Below, piece after piece: positions 1-7,995 of a stretch of DNA of 20,708 nucleotides. The stretch is from Stentor coeruleus. Its lineage: Eukaryota; Ciliophora; Heterotrichea; Heterotrichida; Stentoridae. Position 1 is the stretch's first letter, and each line of letters opens with the position of its first letter. The DNA lies in the NCBI GenBank assembly GCA_001970955.1, contig MPUH01001226.1:1-20708 (forward strand), given 5' to 3'. The translations under genes were made by a program, and so were the position numbers. The notes under the pieces were generated by a model that saw only the letters and a list, made by a program, of their open reading frames with translations, did no database searches and was not told the DNA's origin.

Positions 1-321
1 GATCATACTTTTCGAGTTCTGAGAATCTTCTTATATAAGTCTTAATAATAATTTTTTATATAAAATGCTACAATTATCTACTTTTCCTTTACTTTTTCAC
101 TATTTATTTAATCATAAAACTCCTAAAATCACCGCCAAATTATACATTCTCTAAAACTCCACCAGCTATCTCCAAATATCTAATTTTTATACTTTCACAT
201 CACATACTCTAACCTCAAAGTTCGTCATACCTAAAAACCTAGACCAAATTCACTTCTAAAACTCCATCTTAAATAAAAAATCTCACAATACTTATCCTTT
301 TATCTATATATAAAGTTATAA
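1..321. promoter_or_regulatory. C-rich, G-poor 5' flank of the SEM1 gene
   Basis: I see no gene here. The first 45 bases are open in one + frame (ending at a TAA near 43-45) and could be the tail of an upstream gene, but that is too short to support. Positions 121-300 contain about 51 C and only 5 G on the + strand, which is the sense strand of the gene that follows. An AT run resembling TATATATAAA lies at about 305-314, under 20 bases before the SEM1 start codon, too close to act as a classical TATA box for a start site upstream of that codon. A promoter role is inferred from position and from the same skew before other genes here. Confidence 0.35.
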
Positions 322-519
322 ATGGGTGATATGGAAATTGACAAAGCCCCTGAAGTGGTCGAATTACAAGAAGATGACGAATTTGAAGAATTTGAAGTAA
401 GGCAGGCTGATGCTTATGATGAACTTAGAGGCCTTGACCCTTGGGAAGAAGATTGGGACGACGATATCAAACATGATGACTTTGCAGCAATGCTTAGAGC
501 TGAATTGGGACATAGCTAG
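322..519 (+). CDS. SEM1: 26S proteasome lid subunit SEM1/DSS1
   Basis: This encodes a 65-residue, very acidic protein of the DSS1/SEM1 family. Family members tie together Rpn3 and Rpn7 in the 19S lid, bind ubiquitin, and in animals also bind BRCA2. Both conserved acidic blocks are visible: EDDEFEEFEV (residues 17-26) and the Trp-containing WEEDWDDD (41-48), followed by the conserved C-terminal helix DDFAAMLRAEL (52-62). The length matches the family (about 65-90 residues). The start is well fixed because an in-frame TAA directly precedes the ATG, although Met4 is an alternative. It ends in TAG. No intron is needed. The DYRK gene starts 63 bases downstream on the same strand. Small proteins like this are easily missed, but the two-block signature is distinctive. 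Confidence 0.93.
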   Translation: MGDMEIDKAPEVVELQEDDEFEEFEVRQADAYDELRGLDPWEEDWDDDIKHDDFAAMLRAELGHS

Positions 520-582
520 TAATTAGGTTTTAAAAATATCAAATCTTTATGATTAATTACGATGATGCTTAGTTGATAATTA

Positions 583-2085
583 ATGAATGCTAAAAGTTTA
601 AGCCCAAGGAATAAACCTGTACTAAAAAAGCCTAAAGCTAAGAAAAATAGTACTGTGAAAAGTTTGAAGGCAGGAAAAAATAGTGAATCAGTTTATACAA
701 GTAATTCTCCAAGTATCAGTAGTTTTCAGTTAAATTCGAAACTATGCTCGTCGTCTCCAAAATTGAGTTTAAAACTCCAAAGTCCTAATTCGCAGCCGAT
801 CTTTAACATATCCACACAGTTGAAACTAAAAGCAATAGCAGAAAAGTTCTCATCAAACAAAACAGCTCATCCAAAATCCAAAACTTTAACAGAAGATTTA
901 TTGCCACTACCGACAAAAACAGCAGTGCAAACTTTCTTAGGAACATTAAATGCTTATGAAATTGAAGAAATGCTTGAATATAAAACAATCTACTATGCCG
1001 GGCTTAAAGCAAAAAAAATAACACCAAATGAAAAGCTAAAAAACAAAGGCTTTGATACAAAAGATACGAATTACATGCTGGTTATAGGCGATCATATTGC
1101 TTTTAGATATGAAATTCAAGACTTACTTGGCTTTGGATCATTTTCACAAGTTTGTAGGTGCTATGATCATAAGAATAAAAAAGAAGTTGCAGTAAAGGTT
1201 ATTAAAAGCCATAAAAGGTTTGAAGAGCAAGGGAAAATTGAATTAAAAATACTTAAGTTTTTGAAGAAAAATGATAGAAGTCAGCCTTCAATGTTTATCC
1301 AGATGCTTAATCATTTTGTATTTAGGAAGCATTTGTGTATTGTGTTTGAATTGATGAGTTTTAATCTATATGATTTGCTGAAAGCTAATTGCTTTAAAGG
1401 CTTTTCTAGTACTTTGGTTAGGCGTTTTACAACTCAAGTACTGAATGGTATGGTAACCCTAAAAAAAAGTGGAATAATCCACTGTGATTTAAAACCAGAA
1501 AATATAATTTTAGTATCTCCAGATGGTTCAAGTGTTAAAATTATTGATCTAGGCTCAGCTTGCTTTCAAAATGAAAAAATATACACCTACATTCAAAGTA
1601 GAATATACAGATCTCCTGAAATAATTCTAGGTATTCCTTATACAACATCCATTGATATGTGGTCTTTAGGATGCATAATATCCGAACTTCTTACTGGCAA
1701 TCCACTTTTTCAAGGTGACAACGAGGCAGATCAACTCTTTCTAATAATGGAAGTTTTTGGATACCCGCCAGAATCAATGCTGAAACAATCTTCAAAACGT
1801 AACAAATTTTTCAATAATGATGGTACAGCTAAAATCCCTATAAATAGTAAAGGACATCTTTGTAGAATACCTGGAAGGAGGACTTTACAAGAAAAAATCC
1901 GCACTGACGATGCGGTTTACACTGATTTTATTAGAAGTAAAAAATATTTAGGATGCCTAGAATGGGAACCTGAGAAAAGATTTACTCCCGAAGAAGCTTT
2001 AACACATCCATGGCTTATGGAAATTAGAAAAACTAAGGTGATAAAAGTTATGGCTCAGGGATTATCGGAAAATATAATAAGCTGA
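583..2085 (+). CDS. DYRK-family dual-specificity protein kinase (DYRK2/Pom1-like)
   Basis: A 500-residue kinase. Residues 1-100 are Ser/Lys-rich and probably disordered, with a basic NLS-like KKPKAKK (15-21). Residues about 104-146 resemble the NAPA region of class II DYRKs, and the DH-box-like segment with VIGDHIAFRYEI (167-178) precedes the kinase domain (about 176-478). Visible catalytic elements: glycine loop GFGSFSQV (183-190), Lys205, HCDLKPEN (300-307; HCD instead of HRD is normal for DYRK), the activation-loop YTY (334-336) whose second Tyr is autophosphorylated in the family, and SPE (344-346). The metal-binding DFG is DLG here (322-324), which is unusual. Family members prime substrates by Ser/Thr phosphorylation and autophosphorylate on Tyr during synthesis. 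An in-frame TAA at 577-579 limits the start. It ends in TGA, which supports TGA being read as stop. Confidence 0.93.
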   Translation: MNAKSLSPRNKPVLKKPKAKKNSTVKSLKAGKNSESVYTSNSPSISSFQLNSKLCSSSPKLSLKLQSPNSQPIFNISTQLKLKAIAEKFSSNKTAHPKSKTLTEDLLPLPTKTAVQTFLGTLNAYEIEEMLEYKTIYYAGLKAKKITPNEKLKNKGFDTKDTNYMLVIGDHIAFRYEIQDLLGFGSFSQVCRCYDHKNKKEVAVKVIKSHKRFEEQGKIELKILKFLKKNDRSQPSMFIQMLNHFVFRKHLCIVFELMSFNLYDLLKANCFKGFSSTLVRRFTTQVLNGMVTLKKSGIIHCDLKPENIILVSPDGSSVKIIDLGSACFQNEKIYTYIQSRIYRSPEIILGIPYTTSIDMWSLGCIISELLTGNPLFQGDNEADQLFLIMEVFGYPPESMLKQSSKRNKFFNNDGTAKIPINSKGHLCRIPGRRTLQEKIRTDDAVYTDFIRSKKYLGCLEWEPEKRFTPEEALTHPWLMEIRKTKVIKVMAQGLSENIIS

Positions 2086-2493
2086 TTTTTTTGTTATAAT
2101 TGATATTAAATTTGGAGATTTAATATGGGATATTATTAGGTGAAGAAATATTTATTGGAAGGGTTTTGATATTGAGTGTTAAGGCCATTTTTCAATATGA
2201 AGTTATGATGTGATTTTCAAAGTAGAATTAGATTATTGTGGAGATTAAAGATAATGAAGTTACAAAATATAAGTTACTTTTAAATATGAAGCTGCATGAT
2301 GCACTAATTTATTCTATATTTTATCAGTTTTGCTACCTAAAACTGATTTTTATTAAATTCTTACCATAACAATATTATTTTATACCCAACATCACTTCAG
2401 CTTAAAATTATTCCAATAGCAAATATCCTAAAGTTTCCCCACATTCTCAGTCAACTAGATCATAATACTAATCTAACTGCTATAATTTCTAAA
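2086..2493. other. Convergent 3' spacer with a G-to-C skew switch
   Basis: This is the gap between the 3' ends of the DYRK (+) and PABP (-) genes. I find no coding region. It splits into two halves of opposite composition on the + strand: 2101-2280 has about 38 G and 6 C, and 2341-2490 about 33 C and 7 G. Each half is therefore G-rich in the sense of the gene it follows. It probably holds both 3' UTRs and cleavage sites, but I see no definable poly(A) element. Confidence 0.5.
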
Positions 2494-4080
2494 TTACGGA
2501 AGTGTTTCTAGGAATTCAGGGTTATATGCCCAAGCTTTCTTCAGAACTTCAATCGCCTCTCGAACTTTATTCACAATCTCCAAAGGATTATTAATCAAAG
2601 TCAGGAGCACCCTCGGCTCAATCTCAAGTAGCATGCCTGTGATTTTTCCAGCAACCTTATCATTTGAATTACTCAACACAACTGGGTATAAATATTCTCC
2701 CAGCATCCTCCTCTGAGTTTCAGGAGGTGAGCTATTAAATGCATTTATATTAAAGCCAAGCCTAATTTGCTCCCTTTCTACTGGAGGAGCTGGCCTTGGT
2801 ACCATATGAGGCATCATCGGTGGCATCACTTGAGGAACTGCTACTCTTCCACGTCCTGGCTTTGCTTGCTGAGTGTTGTACATTGGCCCAAAAGCCATAA
2901 CATTAATCGTTTGCCTTTGAACAATCTTGAATTTTTTTGCATATAAAGCTTTGACAAGCTCTTCTTTGGGCTTCCACATTGTGACAAAGATATGCTTTCC
3001 ATCTATCATTTTATTTCTAAAGCTTGGTAAAGCTTTTCTTGCACTATCTTCTGAAGTATAGCATACAAAAGCACTACCATTTGGTACAAGTTGGGCTATT
3101 TTTTTATTATCTTGATAGGTCAAATTTTCATTCATATGAATTTTCAAAGACTCTATTGGCCCATATTCAATACAAAGTTGATAGAGCATATCGTTTGTGA
3201 TGTATAGGGGAAGGTTTTTGATGAAGATATTTTTCTTTTTCCAAATCTCTTTTTTACGTTTATATTCTTCTTCTAAAAGCTTAGTTCTGACAGTTTTACG
3301 GATTAGGTGAGTTACATACCAGTCTATCCCATCTATGGTTTTCCCATTGAGGCTATCAATAGCTTTTTGAGCAGAGTCAGGTTTTTTATAACTAATGAAC
3401 CCAAAATATCTCTTAGCTCCTGATGGTGTTTGTGATTCCATAATACAAGGCGAGCTAACAGTTCCGTAAATCGAAAAAATAACACCAAGCATTTCTTCTG
3501 TCATATCCTCTCCAAACCCTCTTACATATAAATCTGTACTGTTTTGTGGATCATATCTTACACTTATAGGCTCAAACTTTGATATTAAGATTTTAGTTGA
3601 TGCTAATATCTGGTCTTTACTATCCAAAGCTAAATTTGTTTGAGCTTCATTCTCAAACTGCACATATCCGTATCTATTAGACACCAAAGAATTGTTGTAT
3701 GATATTTTACTTGACACGACATTACCAAATTGCTTAAACATATCTTCCAGTTCTTTGGCTGTAGTCTCTGGAGGCAGGTTTTTTACGAAGATGTTGGCAT
3801 TTAAATTGCGATTTTTACGGTAGAGAGTGACGTTTATGTGGCGTCCTTTGAATAAGATACCATTTAACTCAGTTTTAGCTCTTTGGGCTGCGGTAGGGTC
3901 ACTGAAGCTTACAAAGGCTAGGCCCATCGACTCTTTTGTGCAGATGCTCCGGAGTATCCGTAGGTAAACTACAGAGCCAAAGTGAGAAGTCAAAGTGTAA
4001 ACGTCTGACTCTACTACTGATGGATGCAGACAGCCAATAAAAATCTGGCAGGCTGTATTCATGCTTCTTGCAGGGTTCAT
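2494..4080 (-). CDS. PABPC: Cytoplasmic poly(A)-binding protein, four RRMs plus PABC
   Basis: A 528-residue protein with the complete PABPC layout: RRM1 (about 11-87), RRM2 (95-168), RRM3 (182-260), RRM4 (284-370), a Pro/Met-rich linker (about 371-450), and a C-terminal PABC/MLLE domain (about 452-520) carrying the diagnostic KITGMLLE (479-486). RNP1-like stretches include GLAFVSF (53-59) and GYVQF (138-142). Family role: it binds mRNA poly(A) tails, contacts eIF4G through the RRMs and recruits PAM2-motif proteins through MLLE, affecting translation and decay. It is somewhat shorter than human PABPC1 (636 residues), mainly because the linker is short. Met7 is an alternative start. It ends in TAA. 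It is convergent with DYRK and in tandem with the coiled-coil gene upstream. Confidence 0.95.
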   Translation of the reverse strand: MNPARSMNTACQIFIGCLHPSVVESDVYTLTSHFGSVVYLRILRSICTKESMGLAFVSFSDPTAAQRAKTELNGILFKGRHINVTLYRKNRNLNANIFVKNLPPETTAKELEDMFKQFGNVVSSKISYNNSLVSNRYGYVQFENEAQTNLALDSKDQILASTKILISKFEPISVRYDPQNSTDLYVRGFGEDMTEEMLGVIFSIYGTVSSPCIMESQTPSGAKRYFGFISYKKPDSAQKAIDSLNGKTIDGIDWYVTHLIRKTVRTKLLEEEYKRKKEIWKKKNIFIKNLPLYITNDMLYQLCIEYGPIESLKIHMNENLTYQDNKKIAQLVPNGSAFVCYTSEDSARKALPSFRNKMIDGKHIFVTMWKPKEELVKALYAKKFKIVQRQTINVMAFGPMYNTQQAKPGRGRVAVPQVMPPMMPHMVPRPAPPVEREQIRLGFNINAFNSSPPETQRRMLGEYLYPVVLSNSNDKVAGKITGMLLEIEPRVLLTLINNPLEIVNKVREAIEVLKKAWAYNPEFLETLP

Positions 4081-4882
4081 GGCTTATGGTGTATTATTAA
4101 TCTCCATTCAGTCCTGATTAGGTATAAAAAGAAACTTAGAACCACAACATCTGGTAGTTTAAAGGCATTTTAATGTGTTAGCTTAGTTTATTTATTGTAA
4201 AATATTTTTATGGATTTACGCTTATGGGGAAATTTAAATATGATTTTTTGACATAAAATTTGTGTAATTTATGATTTATTTGATAGAAATCAACAACGTC
4301 TTTTTCTATTCATCTTTAGGCCATGAAGCTAATAATATCTAATTTATTTGGAGATTGCATTGGATTACTTTAGCCTAGGCTACTTATGATAATTTCCTTA
4401 AACTAATAATTTTAGCTTGATTGCATGATACTTTCTTATTGATATGATAAATTTAAATTTAGCAGGAGATTGTTATAAAAGTGATTGTTGAAAAATTCAT
4501 AAACTTATAAATTCAGAAAATTTTATTAATCGAAAAAATATCTATTGGTATTAAAACACTAACTTTCTAAACGATTATTATAATTTAACTTCACGCAAGC
4601 TTAAAACTTATTTTAAAACATTATAAAAAGACCCATCTTACTTAAAAATTAAAAGCATAATTAATTAAGTTCATTTTCAAGCTTTAAAATCTCCTTTTTC
4701 TCAGTAAAATCTTCCTGCCTTTATTTCCTCCTAGGCTATATACTTATCTTATTTCAAACTTTTATTAATATCCTCTATCGCTTCTCTAAGATCTTGATTA
4801 GCATTCTTATTCAAAAACATAGTTACCCAATCAACTTAAAAATATCTTTATTCATTATAGAAAAAATACAATAAAATTATTA
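4081..4882. other. Spacer between PABP and the coiled-coil gene
   Basis: Both neighbours are on the minus strand. The left part, just upstream of PABP, is mildly G-rich on + (4141-4260: about 19 G, 10 C). The right part, downstream of the coiled-coil gene, is C-rich (4681-4800: about 28 C, 8 G). No RNA gene was recognised. Two short protein-like minus-strand stretches lie at 4661-4835 and are listed separately. The middle (about 4260-4620) is plain AT-rich sequence in which I see nothing. Confidence 0.4.
4661..4835 (-). pseudogene. Possible decayed coding fragment
   Basis: Two minus-strand stretches read like protein but lie in different frames. Positions 4835-4749 read VDWVTMFLNKNANQDLREAI followed by EDINKSLK and a TAA; an ATG for this frame lies at 4820-4818. 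Positions 4720-4661 read RQEDFTEKKEILKLENELN and a TAA, with a coiled-coil look. They could be remnants of one gene broken by frameshifts, or short real exons. No 15-16 base GT-AG intron joins them cleanly. The sense strand here is purine-rich, as downstream flanks generally are in this window, and that alone can create helix-like translations. I do not recognise a family. Confidence 0.25.
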
Positions 4883-6625
4883 CTAAAAGTTTCCATTATT
4901 AATGTTTAAACCTAGAGGCTCTTTTGGTATCAGTTTCTTATTCAAAATTTTAACAAACGGTCTTGTCATCTCTTTATACCTCCTCATACGTAAATTATTT
5001 ACAGCATTAGGCGATGCAGATTTATTCATTGGATTTTCAACAGGTATACTGATTTTTGGAGAATTTCCAACACTGTTTTGTATCGGCAACAAGGATCTGC
5101 CTCTAACATTAAAACGATCCTTTGGAGGTGCACATATAGGCTTGTAAGGTATCAAAGGAAGTCTACGCAATATTTTATTTTCAAGAGGCAGCCTGAAGCT
5201 TTGCTCCTCAGACGAAGTGTTAATCGGAGGGAAAATCGAAGAGTTCGAGTCATCATGATCAGAAATTTTTGGCCTTCTCAAAATGCTCTTCTCAGACTTT
5301 TTCAAGCCCTTACATTTTTTCCTATCATCATTCAAAAAGCTATTTTCCGATATAAACGAGCTATTATTATTGTCATTAATAACAATACTCGATTCTTGTG
5401 ACAAGTTTTCCATCAAATCCTTCTTCTTAAACCCATTCTTTGGAGTACTTATTGGAGACAATCTAATATCTAAATCAGGTTTACTTCCTTCTAAAGCTTT
5501 TTTCCCCTCTTCAACCTTCACCTCTTCCTTTTTAATCTTACTAGAATTCTCAAGAAAACTTAAGGTGTTGTCTAAAGCTTGTTCCTTTTGTTCAGAGTTT
5601 TCTATAGATAAAATATCTTCAAGACATACATCTTGCCCATTAGTCCCTTCTTTATCTATAAGTGTCATAATAAAATTTTCTTTATCATCAAGGGTTAATA
5701 GTTCATTATTAAACTCAAAAGGAATGCCTGATTTTTCAATGCTTCCTTCTAATGATGAGAGCATATCATCTAGTTTTATACTTTGGCTACTTGATATCGA
5801 TTTCATAGATACTGGCAAACTACCTAAAAAGCCTTGATCTAGACTGTTATCTTTGTTTTCTAGGTTGTCTAAATCTTCATTTCGAAGCTTGTGAATTTTG
5901 GTCTTCAGCTCATGAAGACGGTCATATAATAACAAAGATGATCCTTCAAGATCTGGTGGTGGGCCTGAGGACTCATCGCTATCAAGGTTCATGTCCCATT
6001 TGTCGCCTTTACTATCATCTAATTTCGTTATTTTTACGTCCATGTTTTCTCTTATTTTCCCTAGAGCTACTTGACGCTCTTGTTCAAGTTCTTCTTTGGA
6101 AAATAACTCGTCTAGGATGTTTCCTACGTTGTGGTCAGGCTTGTGACGTTGTTTGTAGTCGTGAATTATTTCGTCCAGATCATGAGTTAGCTGTCTCAGG
6201 CAGTCTTGGTGGAAGGAGTGAATCCGTTGTTTGAATTCCTCGCTTTTTTTCAGTTGGTCTTCTAGGCTTTTTAGTTTTTCTTCATAATGTGCTTCCATTA
6301 GAATCATTTCATCCTTGCAATCTTTTTCTTGTTGTTTTTGATTTTCAGTATTCAGCGAAAAGCCTTCTGAATATTTGCTATTAGCACTTTCATCGATTCT
6401 TTTAGCCTCAATAGCATCTTCCCAGAAGTGCAGGAGTTTCATGATTTCTTCTTTAACTTCTTCAATCAAATTTTTCACAGGCGCTTGTTGGTTGTCGAAC
6501 TTGTCAATCATCGATAAAATTTTTTGTGCATTGAAATTTAGGTTTTCCAATGTGTCATAGGGAGAAATAATCTCTCCAGTTGATTTTGGGTTACTTTTTG
6601 GTGTAAGGTAAGAAAATTTATTCAT
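4883..6625 (-). CDS. Unrecognised acidic coiled-coil protein with KEN box
   Basis: A 580-residue protein I cannot assign to a family. Residues about 25-75 and 95-160 are rich in Glu, Lys, Gln and Leu with heptad-like spacing (coiled coil likely), as are 229-262. The middle (about 200-450) is acidic and Ser/Asn/Asp-rich, probably disordered, with acidic-serine stretches such as LDSDESSG (214-221). The C-terminal 130 residues are basic and Pro-containing. Ser/Thr-Pro sites recur (TPK at 8-10, SPY at 21-23, SPISTPK at 390-396). A KEN triplet occurs at 315-317 and RxxL motifs at 488-491 and 510-513, as in APC/C substrates, though such short motifs arise by chance. No signal peptide or membrane segment. 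It ends in TAG. The start is the first in-frame ATG. A cytoskeletal or cell-cycle scaffold would fit, but this is inference. Confidence 0.8.
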   Translation of the reverse strand: MNKFSYLTPKSNPKSTGEIISPYDTLENLNFNAQKILSMIDKFDNQQAPVKNLIEEVKEEIMKLLHFWEDAIEAKRIDESANSKYSEGFSLNTENQKQQEKDCKDEMILMEAHYEEKLKSLEDQLKKSEEFKQRIHSFHQDCLRQLTHDLDEIIHDYKQRHKPDHNVGNILDELFSKEELEQERQVALGKIRENMDVKITKLDDSKGDKWDMNLDSDESSGPPPDLEGSSLLLYDRLHELKTKIHKLRNEDLDNLENKDNSLDQGFLGSLPVSMKSISSSQSIKLDDMLSSLEGSIEKSGIPFEFNNELLTLDDKENFIMTLIDKEGTNGQDVCLEDILSIENSEQKEQALDNTLSFLENSSKIKKEEVKVEEGKKALEGSKPDLDIRLSPISTPKNGFKKKDLMENLSQESSIVINDNNNSSFISENSFLNDDRKKCKGLKKSEKSILRRPKISDHDDSNSSIFPPINTSSEEQSFRLPLENKILRRLPLIPYKPICAPPKDRFNVRGRSLLPIQNSVGNSPKISIPVENPMNKSASPNAVNNLRMRRYKEMTRPFVKILNKKLIPKEPLGLNINNGNF

Positions 6626-7995
6626 GTTATTGTATATTTGTATAGGATTTCGAAAAAAATATTTGAGTAAGATTCGAAAATTATCTATCAGTTAGGAAAT
6701 AGTATATGAGATATGGGTTTATTAGTTTGAAGGTTAGGATTTTATAGTGAAATGTGAGGATTATGCGAGGAATTTAATAAACTTGAGAGAAAGGGTGTTA
6801 AGAAGATTTTTATGTTATGAAGAAAATATAGGCTGATTGAAATTGGCTTATGTGGATTTAGGCAAAATTATAGCTTTTGAGGTATAGATGAAAATAATAT
6901 GGGGTTTTTGGTTTTGGGGATGGGTTGTGGATAATTGTATAGGAAAATGATAATTATAGGCTGGGTATTGGGTACAGAGACTTTTTTAGAAATTGTATTG
7001 TGATTTTTGACACTGCTCTTTTGATGCTATAGAAATTTTGATAATTTTAATTAGCATTTTATGTTTAATATTTCATAGACTTTTTCATCTCCGAAACAAA
7101 TTTATTATTATTCTGCAAATCAAATTTCTGTATTTAATAGAAAGTCTGATGTCTTTGATGCTTTTACACAGGAATAAGTTTTTCTCTAAGTTTTATTTCA
7201 TTAATGCATTGAAGATAATTAGATTTTATTTTTGTGATAATTTCAGCTTCTATAATTTAAGATTTTTTTGAGTTGAATTAAGTTTCTTGAAGCTGGTCAT
7301 GAAGATTGTTTAATATTTTAAAAAGTTGCACAAATAATCCTTACGTTTAGATAAAAATGTAGATAATGCTTTATAGGATGATTTAGCAAGACAAAATTTA
7401 TTTATTTAAAATTGCAAAGTTAATATTATCAAAGCTATGTAATATTATTTAGATTATTTTATGTTTAATAGATTAATGCGTTGATGATGCTTAATTATTT
7501 AATAATGTTTAATTGAGATTGAATTAAGATTTTAATAGTTGCATTTTATTTTTTTTAGATTGAAGCTTCGAATAGTTTTAATACATATTTTTGGCTTTGA
7601 TTTTGAGTTATATGAGTAAAAGAATTAAGGGTATTTTTAAAGAATTAGCAAGAAAACAAATATTAAATTATAAGTTTATGATGGCAATTAGCTGAAGATA
7701 TTCTTGAGTGCGCAGCAATCATAAATTATGCCTAACCTCTACTCTATCATATAATACCAATAATTTCTATTCAATGCAAATTTCAAACTTCATTCCAATT
7801 ATCACATTCCATCTTTCATAAGCGCCTGTCCTAAATCACCTGCCTCAATACAATTCTGCATCCCATATTTTTTTTCCATTCCTTTACCCATCATCTTCCC
7901 AACAACTTTTTCCTACAAAACTTCTATCTTCCTCTACTCCAGCAACCTATCAATTCTTCAAATTTAGATACATTTGTCAGTTAGCCTATATAATA
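6626..7995. promoter_or_regulatory. Divergent intergenic region with mirrored skew
   Basis: This 1.37 kb spacer lies between the start codons of the coiled-coil gene (-) and the TTLL gene (+), so it should hold both promoters. On the + strand, 6661-6840 has about 45 G and 6 C, while 7801-7980 has about 57 C and 9 G; each flank is therefore C-rich and G-poor in the sense of the gene it precedes. The centre (about 6960-7700) is very AT-rich with little skew. An open frame at 7038-7271 (+, 77 codons, Ile/Leu/Phe/Asn-rich) is what AT-rich noise would give, and I do not call it a gene. No tRNA or other RNA gene was seen. Confidence 0.45.

Noticed and set aside
1..45. Open + frame at the left edge
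   Set aside because: Fourteen codons before TAA without any recognisable feature. It cannot be told from chance.
394..408. Possible 15-base intron starting GTAAGG inside SEM1
   Set aside because: No AG at the right distance, and the reading frame on both sides keeps the SEM1 blocks at normal spacing.
4902..6234. Several + strand open frames (4902-5147, 5078-5401, 5283-5837, 5938-6234)
   Set aside because: They are antisense to the coiled-coil gene and come from its codon bias (Ser/Leu/Phe-rich translations). The minus-strand frame is longer and protein-like.
7038..7271. 77-codon + strand frame in the divergent spacer
   Set aside because: Almost only Ile, Leu, Phe, Asn, Lys, Arg and Ser, as expected from AT-rich DNA. 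The opposite strand is also open over part of it. No domain or motif.
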